Notes: generated by a model from the letters alone, not told the origin. A stretch of DNA of 64,000 bases from Pseudomonadota bacterium (GCA_021785795.1 JAJYEK010000001.1:55845-119844); one strand, 5' to 3'. Shown: positions 7,506-19,610, counted from the first letter of the stretch. Numbers and translations: made by a program.

Positions 7506-8666
7506 TCAGCACGTAAACACGATCAGCGGAACGAACATCTCCTCCGCGCTCAGGCCGCCGTGGACTCCGATCTCCAGGTGCCGGTATTCGCCGGCAACCC
7601 AGTCGTTGACGGCAAAATTCCCGTTCATGATCAGCGCGTAATGACCGATCCGCTCGCTCAGCCGCGGATGCGGCGTGCCCAGTCCAAAATAGCCCCTGGC
7701 CACCAATTCGGCGCTGCGCACCAGGGTTACCTCGCGGTCGAGCCGGGTGGTCACATAGTCCTCGAACTGCCCACATTTGTCCGGGTGCACGTAACAGAAT
7801 GCTGCGCGCCGCTCGCCGCATAAAGGCATGACCAGGGAATCGGACAGGACCGGATGAGCCTGCAGGTTCACCACGCTGTCCGGGGTGGTGTCGATGAATC
7901 CGTGATCAGCGGTCACAATCACGACGGCGTCGCGCCCGCGCATGGCATCGATGAAATAGTCAAAGGCCGCATCCAGTTCCTCCAGATGCGTCGTCACTGG
8001 AAGGCTTGAAACCCCATGTTCGTGGGCCAGCCGATCAAGCTCCGGCCAATAGGCATACGTAAAACTCGGTGTAGCCCCGTCATCGAGACATTTTCCGATC
8101 GCATCGAAAAACTGTGGAAGCGTGGCGTAACCGCGGCGTGTCGCGCCGCGGGTGTGGACGGCATTGAACGCCGAATCGATGATGCGTTGCGGCGCCACTG
8201 TGTAGCAGCGGCGAGGGATGCGGCCAAACACCGGCTGGTGGCCGAAAAACTGCTCCACATCAATACCGGATTCTTCAAGCCCGGCGCCGCCGTGACGGTC
8301 CTGAAAAGGCAGCACGGCAATGATGCTGCCGAGCTCGCGGAAGAACATGAACCAGCCTGTAAGACCATGCTGCTGCGGCGCGGTGGCTGTCAGAAAGGTG
8401 GTGATTGCAGTCGCGGTGGTGGACGGAAACACCGACGTGATGCGCCCCTTCAACCCGCGACGCAATGCCACTCCGGGTTCGGTACGGATCAGCTGCTCGT
8501 ATCCAAGCCCGTCTACCACCAGCAATATTGCATGACGGTGACGTGCGACCGCATCGGCTTCGAGTGCCGCCAGCGGCACATAGCCGATATCGCCTCCCCC
8601 CATGCCGGCCACCAGAGAGGCCATGAGGTTGACGATGCTGCCGCCATGATAATCGGGTAGAGGCAT
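7506..8666 (-). CDS. Alkaline-phosphatase-superfamily phosphodiesterase/pyrophosphatase
   Basis: Protein of 386 residues of the type I phosphodiesterase/nucleotide pyrophosphatase fold. Metal and nucleophile motifs are in the expected order: LLVVDGLGYEQL (first Asp), VFPSTTATAITTF (Thr nucleophile and the FPS-TTATA turn), PQQHGLTGW (the usual G-HG-W motif), WPELDRLAHEHG (Asp and His ligands) and VIVTADHGFID (Asp-His ligand pair). There is no signal peptide, so it is probably cytoplasmic. The substrate is unknown; relatives hydrolyse nucleotide or phosphonate esters. ATG 8666 was chosen because the upstream extension of 39 residues shows no family similarity, though its ribosome-binding site is weak. 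Confidence 0.85.
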   Translation of the reverse strand: MPLPDYHGGSIVNLMASLVAGMGGGDIGYVPLAALEADAVARHRHAILLVVDGLGYEQLIRTEPGVALRRGLKGRITSVFPSTTATAITTFLTATAPQQHGLTGWFMFFRELGSIIAVLPFQDRHGGAGLEESGIDVEQFFGHQPVFGRIPRRCYTVAPQRIIDSAFNAVHTRGATRRGYATLPQFFDAIGKCLDDGATPSFTYAYWPELDRLAHEHGVSSLPVTTHLEELDAAFDYFIDAMRGRDAVVIVTADHGFIDTTPDSVVNLQAHPVLSDSLVMPLCGERRAAFCYVHPDKCGQFEDYVTTRLDREVTLVRSAELVARGYFGLGTPHPRLSERIGHYALIMNGNFAVNDWVAGEYRHLEIGVHGGLSAEEMFVPLIVFTC

Positions 8667-8898
8667 GGTCACGCCGCTCTGGCATTGTGCATGCTTGCAT
8701 TCCGTTGCGTGAAATTGTAATGCTACCGAATCGCCCGGACCGTGGCTACCGGCGCAACCGCGCCGTGCGGTTCCGGCAACCATTCGGATGGACTCGGAAC
8801 CGAAATGCGGCCGGGAATTGCAGGCCCAGGAGCCCGCTTCCAGTGTCGTTCGCCGTCACCGGGTATTCTGCCATGACCCGGCATGATAATCTGTTAGC

Positions 8899-11800
8899 AT
8901 GAGTACGGTTCGTTTTCACCCGGCCGTTCAGTCCTGGTTTTTCGGGAAATTCGGTACACCGACGCCACCACAAATGGCCGCGTGGGCCGCGATCCAGAGC
9001 AACCGCCATACGCTGATTGCCGCTCCCACCGGTTCCGGCAAGACCCTGGCCGCCTTTCTCGCGGCCATAGACGGCCTGGTCTGCGACGCAGACGCTGGCC
9101 CACTCGAGGATAGGACTCGGGTTCTCTACGTCTCGCCGCTCAAGGCCCTTTCGAACGATATAGAACGCAACCTGCGCGAGCCGCTTGCCGGGATACTCGG
9201 GCAGGTCCGGCCTCTACGGCCCGGCGGGTACGAAATCCGCGCACAAGTCCGCAGCGGCGATACCTCGGCTGCCGCGCGGGCCGCGATGATCCGACGACCA
9301 CCCCACATCCTGGTGACAACACCCGAGTCCCTGTATCTGCTGCTGACGGCAGAATCAGGACGGCGGATGCTGACTTCGGTCCGCACCGTGATCGTGGACG
9401 AGATTCATGCCGTTGCCGGCACCAAGCGCGGCGCCCACCTGAGCCTGTCGCTGGAGCGACTGGCCGCCCTTACCGAGCAGCCATTCGTGCGCATCGGGCT
9501 GTCGGCTACGCAAAATCCGGTATCGGAACTGGCACAATACCTGACCGGAGCCGGTTCGACTGACTGCGCGATCGTCGACGTCGGCCATACCCGCGACCGC
9601 GATCTTGCCGTGGAGCTGCCGGATACGCCACTCGACGCCGTGATGTCGAACGATGGCTGGGAGGAAATCTACAACCGGCTAAGCCAGCTTATCGCTTCCC
9701 ATCGAACCACACTCATTTTCGTCAACACCCGCCGCCTTGCCGAGCGCGTCACCCGCCATCTGAGCGAACGCCTGGGCAAGGAAAAGATCACCTCGCACCA
9801 TGGGAGCCTGGCCAAGGACCAGCGTCTGGACGCTGAACAGCGGCTGAAGTCGGGCAAGCTCAAGGCGCTTGTGGCTACCGCCTCACTCGAGCTCGGCATC
9901 GACGTGGGCGATGTGAACCTAGTATGCCAGATTGGGTCGCCACGCTCGATTTCCGCGTTTCTGCAGCGCGTCGGGCGATCCGGCCACGCGGTTGGCGCCA
10001 CCCCCTGCGGCCGGCTTTTCCCTCTGAGCCGCGACGAACTCGTGGAGTGTGCCGCGCTGCTCGATGCGGTACGTCGCGGAGAACTCGACCGGCTAACCGT
10101 TCCGTCGAAGCCGCTGGACATCCTGGCACAGCAGATCGTCGCCGAGGTCTCGGCACGCGACTGGAGCGAAGACGGGATCTACGATCGCCTGCGCCAGGCC
10201 TATCCCTACCGAGAACTCATGCGCTCCGAGTTCGACGATGTAGTACGCATGTTATCCGACGGCATCAGCACCCGTCGCGGCCGGCGCTCCGCCTATCTGC
10301 ATCGCGATGGCGTGCATCGAATTCTACGCGCCCGCAAAGGTGCCCGTCTGACAGCCCTGACCTGCGGTGGCGCTATTGCCGACAACGCGGATTATCAGGT
10401 AATCCTCGAGCCTGCGGAAATCTTCATTGGTACCCTGAACGAGGATTTCGCCGTCGAGAGCATGGCGGGTGACGTCTTCCAGCTGGGAAACGCATCCTAT
10501 CGCATTCGCAGAATCGAGTCGGGCCGCGTGCGCGTCGAGGACGCCGAGGGGCAACCGCCCACCATTCCATTCTGGATCGGCGAGGCACCGGCACGCAGCG
10601 ATGAGCTGTCTGCCGCGGTTTCGCGCCTGCGCGACGAGATCGCGCAATCCCTTGCGGAGGTCTGTCCTGAGTCGGTTGCCCGGACGGTATCACGGCTGTC
10701 CCTGAGACTCGGCTTGAGCGCCGGCGCCGCAACCCAGATCACAGAATACCTGGCGGCGGCAAAGGCCATGATCGGCACCCTGCCGACCCAGCAGACGATC
10801 GTGTTCGAGCGGTTCTTCGACGAGACTGGAGGCATGCAGCTGGTCGTGCATGCGCCGTTCGGCAGCCGAATCAACCGGGCCTGGGGCCTCGCGCTACGCA
10901 AGCGCTTCTGTCGTAAATTTAACTTCGAACTTCAAGCAGCGGCCACCGAGGACGCCATCGTGTTGTCCCTGGGTGAAACCCACAGTTTCCCGCTGGAAGA
11001 GGTCGCTCGGTACCTGAAGAGCACCAGCGTTCGAAGCATACTGATCCAGGCGCTTCTTGCTGCTCCGCTGTTCACTGTCCGCTGGCGGTGGAATGCCACG
11101 ATTGCGCTCGCCATACGCCGCAACCGCGGCGGCCTCAGGACCGCTCCCGCTCTGCAGCGCATGGAGGCCGAGGACCTGGTGGCGGTCGTGTTTCCGGACC
11201 AGATTGCCTGCGCCGAAAATATCGTAGGTGACCGGGCAATTCCTGACCATCCGCTCGTGAATCAGACGATCTCCGATTGCCTGGAAGTGGCCATGGATGT
11301 CAATGGACTCGTCCGACTGCTGCACGATATCGAACGCGGCGAGAGGACGGTCGTCGCCCGAGATCTGCCGCACCCATCGCCGCTCGCACGGGAGATCCTG
11401 AATGCCAAACCGTACGCTTTCCTTGACGATGCGCCGCTAGAGGAACGCCGGACTCAGGCGGTCATCAGCCGGCGCTGGCTTGACCCGACATCTGCGGCCG
11501 ATCTGGGTCGGCTCGATCCAGCTGCCATACGCCGCGTGCGGCAGGAAGCGTGGCCTGAGATTGAGAACCCCGATGAGCTGCACGATACCCTGATGTTGCT
11601 GCTGGTCGTCACCGAGCACGAAGGCCTCCGGAACGGATGGACCCACCACTTCGAGCGTCTCGTAGCAGACCGCAGGGCAGCAAGGCTCAAAATTGCCGCT
11701 TTGTCGATATGGGTCGCGGCGGAACAACTGCCGCTTTTGCACGCGGCGTTTCCGGGAGCGCGACCGGATCCGGCGATCAGCGCGCCACCGGAATTCGCAG

Positions 11801-13242
11801 CGCGCAACTGGACTGCGGATGAAGCCGTGCGCGAACTTGTTCGCGGGCGCCTGCAGGGACTCGGTCCGGTAACGCTTGCAACCCTTGCAGGTGATCTCGG
11901 TGTCGATTCGGCCGCAGCACAGCGCGCCCTGACGGCTCTGGAGGCAGAGGGCTTCGTATTGCGTGGGCAGTTCGAGCAGCGGGCAGCCGTCGCAGATGGT
12001 GACAGCGAGTGGTGCGAGCGTCGCCTGCTGGCACGGATTCATCGTTACACCGTCAGGCAGCTGCGTGCCGAGATCGATCCGGTCAGCGCAGCCGATTTCC
12101 TGCGGTTCTTGTTCGACTGGCACGGCCTGGGACCTGACGCGCAGCACGAGGGCCCCCGAGCCCTGGCTGCCATCGTCGGCCAGCTCGAGGGCTTCGAAGC
12201 AGCCGGCAATGCCTGGGAGCACGACATCCTGGCCGCCCGCATGCGGCCGTACGACCCGGAGTGGCTCGACGCCCTGTGCCTTTCCGGTCAAGTGACCTGG
12301 GCTCGGCTCACGCCACCGAGGGCCGTTGGCAGGGAGCGCACCGCCGCCGTGCGCACTGCGCCCATCTCCCTTATGGCGCGCGAGCGCCTCGGGATGTGGC
12401 GCGCCCTCGCCCGGAAATCGCATCCGGCGGGCACACATGTATCGGTGCGGGCACGGGCGTTGGCGGAATTCCTGGCACGACGCGGTCCCTCGTTTTTCGA
12501 GGATATCCTTCACGGCAGTGGGCTGCTGCGGGCCCAGGCAGAGGAGGCTCTGGCAGAACTCGTGGCGAGCGGCCTGGCACACTCCGACGGCTTCAGCGGA
12601 CTGCGGGCCCTGATTATTCCGAGGGACCGGCACCGCCGATCGCGCAGACCTTCTGCGGGCGCCGGCAATGCGGGACGCTGGACACTGCTCGATCCGCCCA
12701 CCGGAGTTGCGGAACCGATGTACCAGCAGGAACCCAGGGACATATCTGCTTGCGGGCATGAACCCGGCGAACAGATTGCGCGCCTCTTGCTGCACCGCTA
12801 TGGCGTGGTTTTCAAGCAGCTGCTCGAACGGGAAGGTCGATGGCTGCCGCCGTGGCTTGAGTTGCTGCGTGTGTACCGCAGGCTGGAGGCACGCGGCGAG
12901 ATCCGAGGCGGACGGTTCGTCTCCGGATTCACCGGTGAGCAATTTGCGCTGCCTGGCGCTGTTGACACGCTGCGTGCATCGCGAAAATCGGACCGCGGCG
13001 GAACACTGGTATCGCTCAGCGCGTCCGACCCCTTGAATCTCGTCGGCATTCTGACCCCTGGCGCACGCGTTCCGGCACTCTCGGGAAATCGCATATTGTT
13101 CCGCGACGGTGTCCCCATCGCAGCACGCGTCGGCGGTGACACCCGCCTGCTCGACGCGCTGGACCCCGCATCGGAATGGGAGGCACGCAATGCGTTGCTT
13201 CGTCCGCGGATCGCACCACCGAATTGCCTGCGCCCCATCTGA
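8899..13242 (+). CDS. lhr: Lhr-type large DNA helicase
   Basis: Superfamily 2 helicase of 1447 residues, close to the long bacterial Lhr (E. coli about 1538). The N-terminal core has [16 protein letters not shown] (Walker A, near residue 45), the DEIH box near 165 with the Lhr-typical [12 protein letters not shown], motif [11 protein letters not shown], motif [15 protein letters not shown], then [14 protein letters not shown] and QRVGRSGH. Winged-helix and Lhr-core domains follow, then the long C-terminal extension seen in bacterial Lhr; E. coli Lhr is a 3'-5' DNA helicase whose C-terminal part carries a uracil glycosylase. A GATAAT hexamer nine bases before the ATG suggests a very short 5' leader. 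It stands alone and converges on glgP. Confidence 0.95.
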   Translation: MSTVRFHPAVQSWFFGKFGTPTPPQMAAWAAIQSNRHTLIAAPTGSGKTLAAFLAAIDGLVCDADAGPLEDRTRVLYVSPLKALSNDIERNLREPLAGILGQVRPLRPGGYEIRAQVRSGDTSAAARAAMIRRPPHILVTTPESLYLLLTAESGRRMLTSVRTVIVDEIHAVAGTKRGAHLSLSLERLAALTEQPFVRIGLSATQNPVSELAQYLTGAGSTDCAIVDVGHTRDRDLAVELPDTPLDAVMSNDGWEEIYNRLSQLIASHRTTLIFVNTRRLAERVTRHLSERLGKEKITSHHGSLAKDQRLDAEQRLKSGKLKALVATASLELGIDVGDVNLVCQIGSPRSISAFLQRVGRSGHAVGATPCGRLFPLSRDELVECAALLDAVRRGELDRLTVPSKPLDILAQQIVAEVSARDWSEDGIYDRLRQAYPYRELMRSEFDDVVRMLSDGISTRRGRRSAYLHRDGVHRILRARKGARLTALTCGGAIADNADYQVILEPAEIFIGTLNEDFAVESMAGDVFQLGNASYRIRRIESGRVRVEDAEGQPPTIPFWIGEAPARSDELSAAVSRLRDEIAQSLAEVCPESVARTVSRLSLRLGLSAGAATQITEYLAAAKAMIGTLPTQQTIVFERFFDETGGMQLVVHAPFGSRINRAWGLALRKRFCRKFNFELQAAATEDAIVLSLGETHSFPLEEVARYLKSTSVRSILIQALLAAPLFTVRWRWNATIALAIRRNRGGLRTAPALQRMEAEDLVAVVFPDQIACAENIVGDRAIPDHPLVNQTISDCLEVAMDVNGLVRLLHDIERGERTVVARDLPHPSPLAREILNAKPYAFLDDAPLEERRTQAVISRRWLDPTSAADLGRLDPAAIRRVRQEAWPEIENPDELHDTLMLLLVVTEHEGLRNGWTHHFERLVADRRAARLKIAALSIWVAAEQLPLLHAAFPGARPDPAISAPPEFAARNWTADEAVRELVRGRLQGLGPVTLATLAGDLGVDSAAAQRALTALEAEGFVLRGQFEQRAAVADGDSEWCERRLLARIHRYTVRQLRAEIDPVSAADFLRFLFDWHGLGPDAQHEGPRALAAIVGQLEGFEAAGNAWEHDILAARMRPYDPEWLDALCLSGQVTWARLTPPRAVGRERTAAVRTAPISLMARERLGMWRALARKSHPAGTHVSVRARALAEFLARRGPSFFEDILHGSGLLRAQAEEALAELVASGLAHSDGFSGLRALIIPRDRHRRSRRPSAGAGNAGRWTLLDPPTGVAEPMYQQEPRDISACGHEPGEQIARLLLHRYGVVFKQLLEREGRWLPPWLELLRVYRRLEARGEIRGGRFVSGFTGEQFALPGAVDTLRASRKSDRGGTLVSLSASDPLNLVGILTPGARVPALSGNRILFRDGVPIAARVGGDTRLLDALDPASEWEARNALLRPRIAPPNCLRPI

Positions 13243-13315
13243 CTGAACAGCACATTCCTGATACGTAACCGCTTCCGCCGCGAATTGCCGTGTGGCGGGC
13301 TACCACAGCCCGGGT

Positions 13316-15895
13316 CTAAGCCTGTGCCGTGAGGGCTGCCGGGCTTGCGGGCTGGGCTAGGTGCGCCTTGACCGCGCTCATTCCCCACAGCACCAAATTG
13401 AGCTCGACCGGCACGCGTGCCTGGGGATGGTATGGGACAACACGGGGAGTAAAGTGCGCGACCGGCCGCGTGCTGGCGATCCGGCAACGATAGACAAATC
13501 CGTTTACCGCCCCCGATATCGCTGCGCCGCGTTCCATGACTTCGCGCACCGGGGGCTGGCCATCGACCGGATCCGCATAGACCTCCACCTGCACCGCCTC
13601 AGGCTGAATTTCGCCGAGATACAGAGCCACCATGAACGACCATCCGCCGGGCTCATTCCAGGCCTCGAGATCGCCCAGACGTATTCCCGACCAATGCCGC
13701 ACGAGATTCCCTTCCCATTCGCGCAGCTCGCGTGCACCCTTCCCCTCATCCGCCACCCGCCGCCGGTAGGCTTCAGCGGCCGGCACATATATGTCCTGCA
13801 CGTACTCCTGCACCATGCGGTTGCTGCTGAACCGGGGCGCAAGTCGTGCCATGCTTGCACGCATTCGCGCCACCCAGCGGCGCGGTATTCCGTCGGCATC
13901 GCGCCCGTAGAATGCAGGCAACACTTCCTGTTCAAGCAGCCGATAGAGTTCCTCGGCCTCGTACCCATCCCATTCGGACTCGGAATGCTCCCGGCCGTCT
14001 CCCAGGGACCAGCCGACATCTTGTGAATACGCTTCGGCCCACCACCCATCGAGTTCCGACAGATTGATGCCTCCATTCACCAGCACCTTCATGCCGCTGG
14101 TACCGCACGCTTCCCACGGGCGCCGGGGTGTATTGATCCACAGATCGACACCCTGGACCATCTCCTGGGCAAGCGTCATGTCATAGTCTTCCAAAAACAC
14201 GGCTCGCTTGCGCACTTCGGGTCGCTGCACGAACTCGACCCATTCGCGTACGTACTGCTTGCCCTCCTCATCCTGGGGGTGGGCCTTTCCAGCCACAATG
14301 ATCTGGACCGGCTGGTCGCGAGAAGTCAGCAGCCGCACCAAACGCCTGGTGTCACGCAGCAGCAGGTTTGGCCGCTTGTATTCGGCGAACCGCCGGGCGA
14401 ACCCCAGGGTCAGCGCGTTGGGGTCGAGAATGTCGCGCGCCACTGCCACTGCCTGCGCCCCTACCCCCCGCTGCCCGAGCTGGCGGGCAAGGCGCGCGCG
14501 GGCATACCCCACAAGATCGCCGCGCTGACGGCCGCGAAACGCCCAGAGGGTCTCATCATCCAGAGCCTCGATAGCCGGACCAAGGTCATCCAGGGATCCC
14601 AGCCAGCGCTCCTTTCCGCATGCCTGCGTCCAGATCTCGTCTGCCCAAGACGAATCCCAGGTCGGCACATGCACGCCGTTGGTCACATGGGCCACCGGAA
14701 CCTCGCGCTGCGGCCAGCGCGGGTACAAGCCCTGGAAAATCCGCCGGCTCACCTCCCCGTGCAGGCGGCTGACCCCGTTGATCGAGCCACAGGTGCGTGC
14801 GGCCAGATAGGCCATGTTGAAGGGCTCGGCGGCATCGGCCGGATTTTTCCGGCCAAGCGCCAGAAGGTCGGCCGCAGAGACGCCGAAGCCCGAGGCATAT
14901 TCGCCTCCGTGGCGTGCCAGCAGCGCCGGCTGGTAGCTGTCGAAGCCGGACGCAACGGGTGTGTGCGTAGTAAAGACGTTGCCTGCCCGCGTCGCCCACA
15001 GCGCCTCCCAAAAATCAACATTATGGGTCTGCATGTAGGCCCGCGCCCGCTCGATCGTCACAAATGCGGCATGACCCTCGTTCAAGTGACAAACGTCCAC
15101 TTGCAATCCCAGCGCCTCCAGTGCGCGCCAGCCCCCGATCCCGAGCGCGATTTCCTGCACCAGTCTGAGTTCCTGGCCGCCGCCGTACAGCCTGCTCGTG
15201 ATGCCGCGGTCGCGAGCACTGTTCAGCGGATCATTACTGTCCAGCAGGTAGAGCACCACCCGTCCGACTTGTACCTGCCATACACGGAATCTGACCAGAC
15301 GTCCCGGAAATTCGATCGATACGTGCAGCCAGCCGCCGGCGTCGGTTTCGGCCGGCACTATCGGCAGACTCGCCGTATCATTATACGGATAAATTTCCTG
15401 CTGCTGGCCGGCCGCGCTGAGTGTCTGCCGGAAATAGCCCTCCTCATACAGCAGACCCACGCCGACCAGCGGTATCCCGAGGTCGCTCGAAGCCTTGAGG
15501 TGATCTCCGGCCAGTATTCCTAGCCCCCCGGCATATAGCGGCAGCGCCTCACTCAGGCCGAACTCCATGCTGAAGTAGGCCACCCGCATGCCGCGTGCGC
15601 GCGCCACCCGATCGCACCAGCACGGACGACTGAGGTACTCCCGTCTGGAGCGCACCAGCCGGTCCAGCTCGCTGCGAAACACCGTATCGTGCACCAGCTC
15701 CTGCATACGCTTGGGCGAGAGATTCTGCAGGATGACGTGGGGATTCGCAGTCAAGGTCCACATTTCCGGATCTATCTGCTTCCACAGGGCGTCTCCCGAA
15801 TGGCTCCAGGTCCAAAACATATCATTGGCCATTTCCGCCAGGGGCAAAAGCTCCGCTGGCATCTGTTCCGGTTTCGGAATCCCGGTCGCTGTCAT
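13316..15895 (-). CDS. glgP: Alpha-glucan (glycogen/maltodextrin) phosphorylase, GT35
   Basis: Releases glucose 1-phosphate from alpha-1,4-glucans using pyridoxal phosphate. The protein of 859 residues starts MTATGIPKPEQMP and shows the N-terminal domain typical of the Thermotoga/mycobacterial GlgP branch (AYFSMEFGLSEALPLYAGGLGILAGDHLK), VCHLNEGHAAF, FTTHTPVASGFD, the phosphate-binding FARRFAEYKRP, and the PLP site WEACGTSGMKVLVNGG with the Schiff-base lysine in GMK. A C-terminal beta-rich tail of about 150 residues extends beyond the catalytic domain. Start 15895 has GAGGT upstream. It is the last gene of ackA-xfp-glgP and would feed hexose phosphate to phosphoketolase. Confidence 0.94.
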   Translation of the reverse strand: MTATGIPKPEQMPAELLPLAEMANDMFWTWSHSGDALWKQIDPEMWTLTANPHVILQNLSPKRMQELVHDTVFRSELDRLVRSRREYLSRPCWCDRVARARGMRVAYFSMEFGLSEALPLYAGGLGILAGDHLKASSDLGIPLVGVGLLYEEGYFRQTLSAAGQQQEIYPYNDTASLPIVPAETDAGGWLHVSIEFPGRLVRFRVWQVQVGRVVLYLLDSNDPLNSARDRGITSRLYGGGQELRLVQEIALGIGGWRALEALGLQVDVCHLNEGHAAFVTIERARAYMQTHNVDFWEALWATRAGNVFTTHTPVASGFDSYQPALLARHGGEYASGFGVSAADLLALGRKNPADAAEPFNMAYLAARTCGSINGVSRLHGEVSRRIFQGLYPRWPQREVPVAHVTNGVHVPTWDSSWADEIWTQACGKERWLGSLDDLGPAIEALDDETLWAFRGRQRGDLVGYARARLARQLGQRGVGAQAVAVARDILDPNALTLGFARRFAEYKRPNLLLRDTRRLVRLLTSRDQPVQIIVAGKAHPQDEEGKQYVREWVEFVQRPEVRKRAVFLEDYDMTLAQEMVQGVDLWINTPRRPWEACGTSGMKVLVNGGINLSELDGWWAEAYSQDVGWSLGDGREHSESEWDGYEAEELYRLLEQEVLPAFYGRDADGIPRRWVARMRASMARLAPRFSSNRMVQEYVQDIYVPAAEAYRRRVADEGKGARELREWEGNLVRHWSGIRLGDLEAWNEPGGWSFMVALYLGEIQPEAVQVEVYADPVDGQPPVREVMERGAAISGAVNGFVYRCRIASTRPVAHFTPRVVPYHPQARVPVELNLVLWGMSAVKAHLAQPASPAALTAQA

Positions 15896-15953
15896 AACAT
15901 GAGTACCTCGCTTGTACGAACTGCTCCCTATGGGCCGGCGCGAAACCGCTCCA

Positions 15954-18377
15954 TCAGGTCCACTGCCAATCGCGCACCTCCGGCATATCCTCCCCATGGC
16001 GCCTGATGTATTCGCCATGCTCGACACGCTTATCGCGCATCGCCTGCTTCAGATGGGCCGCGCGGTATCCCAGGCCGGGCACCCGGTCGATCACGTCCTC
16101 TACCAGATGAAAGCGGTCGAGATCGTTACGTACCACCATGTCGAACGGTGTCGTGGTGGTTCCTTCCTCCTTGTAGCCACGTACGTGCATGTTCGCATGG
16201 TTTGTGCGCCGATAGGTGAGCCGGTGAATCAGCCACGGATATCCGTGGTAGGCGAAGATGACGGGCTTGTCCGGAGTAAACAGCGCGTCAAAGTCCTTGT
16301 CGGAAAGTCCATGCGGGTGTTCCTCCTTCGGCTGCAGGGTCATAAGATCAACGACGTTCACCACCCGGATGCGAAGCTTCGGCAAGTGCCGCCGCAAGAT
16401 ATCCACGGCCGCCAAAATCTCAATCGTGGGCACATCCCCGGCGCAGGCCATGACGACATCAGTCTCGCCACCATCGTCACTACTCGCCCACTCCCAGATG
16501 CCGATTCCCGCCGCACAGTGCTTACGTGCCGCGTCCAGATCCAACCATTGGGCCTCCGGCTGCTTTCCGGCAACGATCACGTTGACCCGATTGCGGCTGC
16601 GCAGGCAGGAATCAACGATAAGCAGCAGCGTGTTGGCGTCCGGCGGCAGGTACACCCGGATCACGTCGGCTTTCTTGTTGACGACATGGTCGATGAACCC
16701 CGGATCCTGATGGGAAAAGCCGTTGTGGTCCTGGCGCCATACATGGGAAGTCAGGAGGTAGTTGAGGGAGGCAATCGGACGGCGCCACGGGATGTCGGTA
16801 CGTGTAACTTTGAGCCATTTGGCGTGCTGGTTGAACATCGAGTCGACGATGTGGATGAATGCCTCGTAGCAGGTAAACAGGCCGTGGCGCCCGGTCAGCA
16901 GGTAGCCCTCGAGCCAGCCCTGGCAGGTATGTTCCGAGAGAATTTCCATCACCCTGCCATCATGCACTAGACGGTCGTCCTCCGGCAGGGTTTCGGCCAT
17001 CCATGCCCGTCCAGTCACCTCGAGCAGCGCGTCAAGGCGGTTGGACGCAAGTTCATCCGGCGCCATGACACGGAAGTTTCGGGTTGCAAGATTCCTAGTC
17101 ATCACGTCGCGCAGGAATTTTCCGGCCACGCGCGTAGCCTCACCCACTACGGCACCGGGTTTCGGCACTGCAACGGCGTAGTCGCTGATGTCAGGCAAGT
17201 CCAGCTCCCTGAGCAGCAACCCTCCGTTGGCGTGCGGATTTGATCCCATCCTCCGCGTGCCGCTGGGAGCCAGCGCCGCCAGCTCAGGCAGCAGCTGTCC
17301 GTCTCCATCAAACAACTCTTCCGGGCGGTAGCTCTTCATCCACTGTTCGAGCAGTTTCACATGCTGCGGATTGGTCTGCATGTCGGTGATCGGAACCTGA
17401 TGCGAACGCCAGTAGCCTTCCAACTTCTTGCCATCGACTTCTGCCGGACAGGTCCAGCCTTTGGGCGAGCGCAGCACGATGGCTGGCCAGCGCGGACGCT
17501 GGGCGATGCCGTGCAGGCGCGCCTCGTCCTGGATTTCTTTGATCTCAGCGATGACACGATCGAGCGTCGCTGCCATCCGCTGATGCATCAGCGCCGGGTC
17601 GGAGCCCTCCACGAAATACGGGTGATAGCCATACCCGGTCAACAGGCTCTCCAGCTCCTCGTTGCCAATGCGTGCCAGCACGGTCGGGTTGGCGATCTTG
17701 TAGCCGTTGAGATGAAGGATCGGAAGTACGGCGCCGTCGCGGGCCGGGTTTAGAAATTTGTTGGAGTGCCAGGCCGTGGCCAGCGGTCCAGTCTCGGCTT
17801 CCCCGTCACCGACCACGCAGCAGACAATCAGATCCGGGTTGTCAAAAGCGGCGCCGAACGCATGTGACAGCGAATAGCCAAGCTCTCCGCCTTCGTGTAT
17901 GGATCCTGGAGTTTCCGGCGCCACATGGCTCGGAATGCCACCGGGAAAGGAAAACTGCCGGAAAAGCCGGCGCATGCCGTCCGTATTGCGGGCAATATGC
18001 GGATAGAACTCGCTGTAGCTGCCCTCAAGATAGGTGTTGGCCACAAGGCCCGGCCCTCCGTGCCCGGGGCCGGCCACGTAGATGACATTGAGATCCCTGT
18101 TCGCGATCATCCGGTTCATGTGGACATAGATCAAATTGAGCCCTGGCGTGGTACCCCAGTGTCCCAGCAGACGCGGCTTGATGTGTTCGACCGTAAGCGG
18201 CTGCTTCAGCAGCGGGTTATCGACCAGATAGATCTGCCCGATCGAGAGGTAATTGGCCGCCCGCCAGTAGGCATCAATCTTGCGCAGGTCTTCTGCTGAC
18301 AACGGTCCCGGCGGTGCCGCATCCTGTTCCTGACCGATACCCCCGACCCCCGAAACTCCGCCTTTGGCGCTCTTCAT
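15954..18377 (-). CDS. xfp: Xylulose-5-phosphate/fructose-6-phosphate phosphoketolase
   Basis: Thiamine-diphosphate enzyme that splits xylulose 5-phosphate (and often fructose 6-phosphate) with phosphate into acetyl phosphate plus a C3 or C4 sugar phosphate. The length of 807 residues is typical. Visible are the N-terminal signature [53 protein letters not shown], the ThDP site [20 protein letters not shown] and a later [10 protein letters not shown] and [11 protein letters not shown] 18377 follows a clear TGGAGGG. It lies 21 bases downstream of ackA, whose product turns acetyl phosphate into acetate and ATP, making a compact ATP-yielding bypass. Whether fructose 6-phosphate is used cannot be told from sequence. 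Confidence 0.95.
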   Translation of the reverse strand: MKSAKGGVSGVGGIGQEQDAAPPGPLSAEDLRKIDAYWRAANYLSIGQIYLVDNPLLKQPLTVEHIKPRLLGHWGTTPGLNLIYVHMNRMIANRDLNVIYVAGPGHGGPGLVANTYLEGSYSEFYPHIARNTDGMRRLFRQFSFPGGIPSHVAPETPGSIHEGGELGYSLSHAFGAAFDNPDLIVCCVVGDGEAETGPLATAWHSNKFLNPARDGAVLPILHLNGYKIANPTVLARIGNEELESLLTGYGYHPYFVEGSDPALMHQRMAATLDRVIAEIKEIQDEARLHGIAQRPRWPAIVLRSPKGWTCPAEVDGKKLEGYWRSHQVPITDMQTNPQHVKLLEQWMKSYRPEELFDGDGQLLPELAALAPSGTRRMGSNPHANGGLLLRELDLPDISDYAVAVPKPGAVVGEATRVAGKFLRDVMTRNLATRNFRVMAPDELASNRLDALLEVTGRAWMAETLPEDDRLVHDGRVMEILSEHTCQGWLEGYLLTGRHGLFTCYEAFIHIVDSMFNQHAKWLKVTRTDIPWRRPIASLNYLLTSHVWRQDHNGFSHQDPGFIDHVVNKKADVIRVYLPPDANTLLLIVDSCLRSRNRVNVIVAGKQPEAQWLDLDAARKHCAAGIGIWEWASSDDGGETDVVMACAGDVPTIEILAAVDILRRHLPKLRIRVVNVVDLMTLQPKEEHPHGLSDKDFDALFTPDKPVIFAYHGYPWLIHRLTYRRTNHANMHVRGYKEEGTTTTPFDMVVRNDLDRFHLVEDVIDRVPGLGYRAAHLKQAMRDKRVEHGEYIRRHGEDMPEVRDWQWT

Positions 18378-18398
18378 GCCGATCCCTCCAGTCTGTTC

Positions 18399-19508
18399 TC
18401 ACCGCTGCGCCATGACGCCCAGCGCTTCACGCGCGAGTTCTCCAGCCTCATCCACACTGAATACCCAGACATCGATTCCGCTCCTGTCGCTGCTGATCCG
18501 CCGTTCGCCGCGCACTGCACCATTTGCCGCCGGATCGAGTTCGATACCGCACCATTCCATGCCGGAGACAATGCGCTCGCGCACCTGTGGCGCGTGCTCG
18601 CCGATACCGCCACCGAACACGATGCTGTCGGTGCCGCCCAGGACCGCAAGGTAGGCCCCGATATATTTCCGCGCCCGGTAGCAGAAAAGTTCGATTGCCC
18701 GGCGCGCGCCCGGCTCATCACTGGCAAGGAGTTCGCGCATGTCGCCGCTGAGGCCTGACAGCCCAAGGAGTCCCGACTGCCTCTCCAGAATCCGATCGGT
18801 CTGGTCCGGCGTCAGCCCTTCCCTGCGCTGAAGAAAGGTAAGCAGTCCGGCGTCAACGTCACCGCAGCGGGTTGCCATAACCAGCCCTTCCAGAGGCGAA
18901 AAGCCCATTGAGGTATCGAGGGCTACGCCGTCGCGTATGGCAGCCACCGAGCAGCCGGAACCGAGCTGCAGGCTGATGACTCGTCCGCGCCCGGCGCGCG
19001 CATCATGCATTTCCGCCCATCGCCGCCACATGGCCCGGTGCGCAAGTCCATGGAACCCGTAGCGCCGCAGCTGGTATTTATCCGTCATTTCGCGGGGCAA
19101 GGCATAGCTGCGCGCCGATTCCGGCAATCCGGAAAAGAATGCGGTATCAAATACCGCTATTTGGGGAACCTGCGGTCCGAAACGGTTCCGACACAGCCGA
19201 ATCCAGCCGAGCGCCCGCTCGTTATGCAGGGGCGCCAGCGGTTCGAGCTGCTCGACCTCCCGTTCGACGTCCTCGTCCACACAGCGCGATTCCACCAGAC
19301 GCGCACCACCGTGGACCACGCGATGCGCTACAGCGGCTATTTCTGTCAGCCGATACTGCGCGATGAAGCGTCCGAGAAATTCTTCGTTCGATCCAACCGC
19401 CCTGTCCCCATGCACAGATGCCACTACATCCAGCCGGCCCCCGGCCGCACTTCTAAACGCTACGAGCCGCACCGAGGAACTGCCGCTGTTTACCGTGAGT
19501 ATGTCCAT
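18399..19508 (-). CDS. ackA: Acetate kinase
   Basis: Interconverts acetyl phosphate plus ADP with acetate plus ATP. The protein of 369 residues is somewhat shorter than the usual 400. N-terminal ILTVNSGSSSVR (signature 1), HRVVHGGARL, FDTAFF, YGFHGLAHRAM (signature 2 with the catalytic histidine), LQLGSGCSVAAI, DTSMGFSPLEGLVMATRCGDVDAGL and VFGGGIGEHAPQVRERI are all in place. The missing length lies mainly in variable surface segments. It is the first gene of ackA-xfp-glgP and is preceded by a perfect FNR-type box. There is no pta next to it, which fits acetyl phosphate being supplied by phosphoketolase. Confidence 0.94.
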   Translation of the reverse strand: MDILTVNSGSSSVRLVAFRSAAGGRLDVVASVHGDRAVGSNEEFLGRFIAQYRLTEIAAVAHRVVHGGARLVESRCVDEDVEREVEQLEPLAPLHNERALGWIRLCRNRFGPQVPQIAVFDTAFFSGLPESARSYALPREMTDKYQLRRYGFHGLAHRAMWRRWAEMHDARAGRGRVISLQLGSGCSVAAIRDGVALDTSMGFSPLEGLVMATRCGDVDAGLLTFLQRREGLTPDQTDRILERQSGLLGLSGLSGDMRELLASDEPGARRAIELFCYRARKYIGAYLAVLGGTDSIVFGGGIGEHAPQVRERIVSGMEWCGIELDPAANGAVRGERRISSDRSGIDVWVFSVDEAGELAREALGVMAQR

Positions 19509-19610
19509 GCGTTACCGCCGACAGCCAGCATCCGAAAGCGCGCTTCCGACCCAAATGCCGCACTTGGGGATATGCGGCGCCTATCCGGCATCAAGTTCCT
19601 AGCCCCCGCC

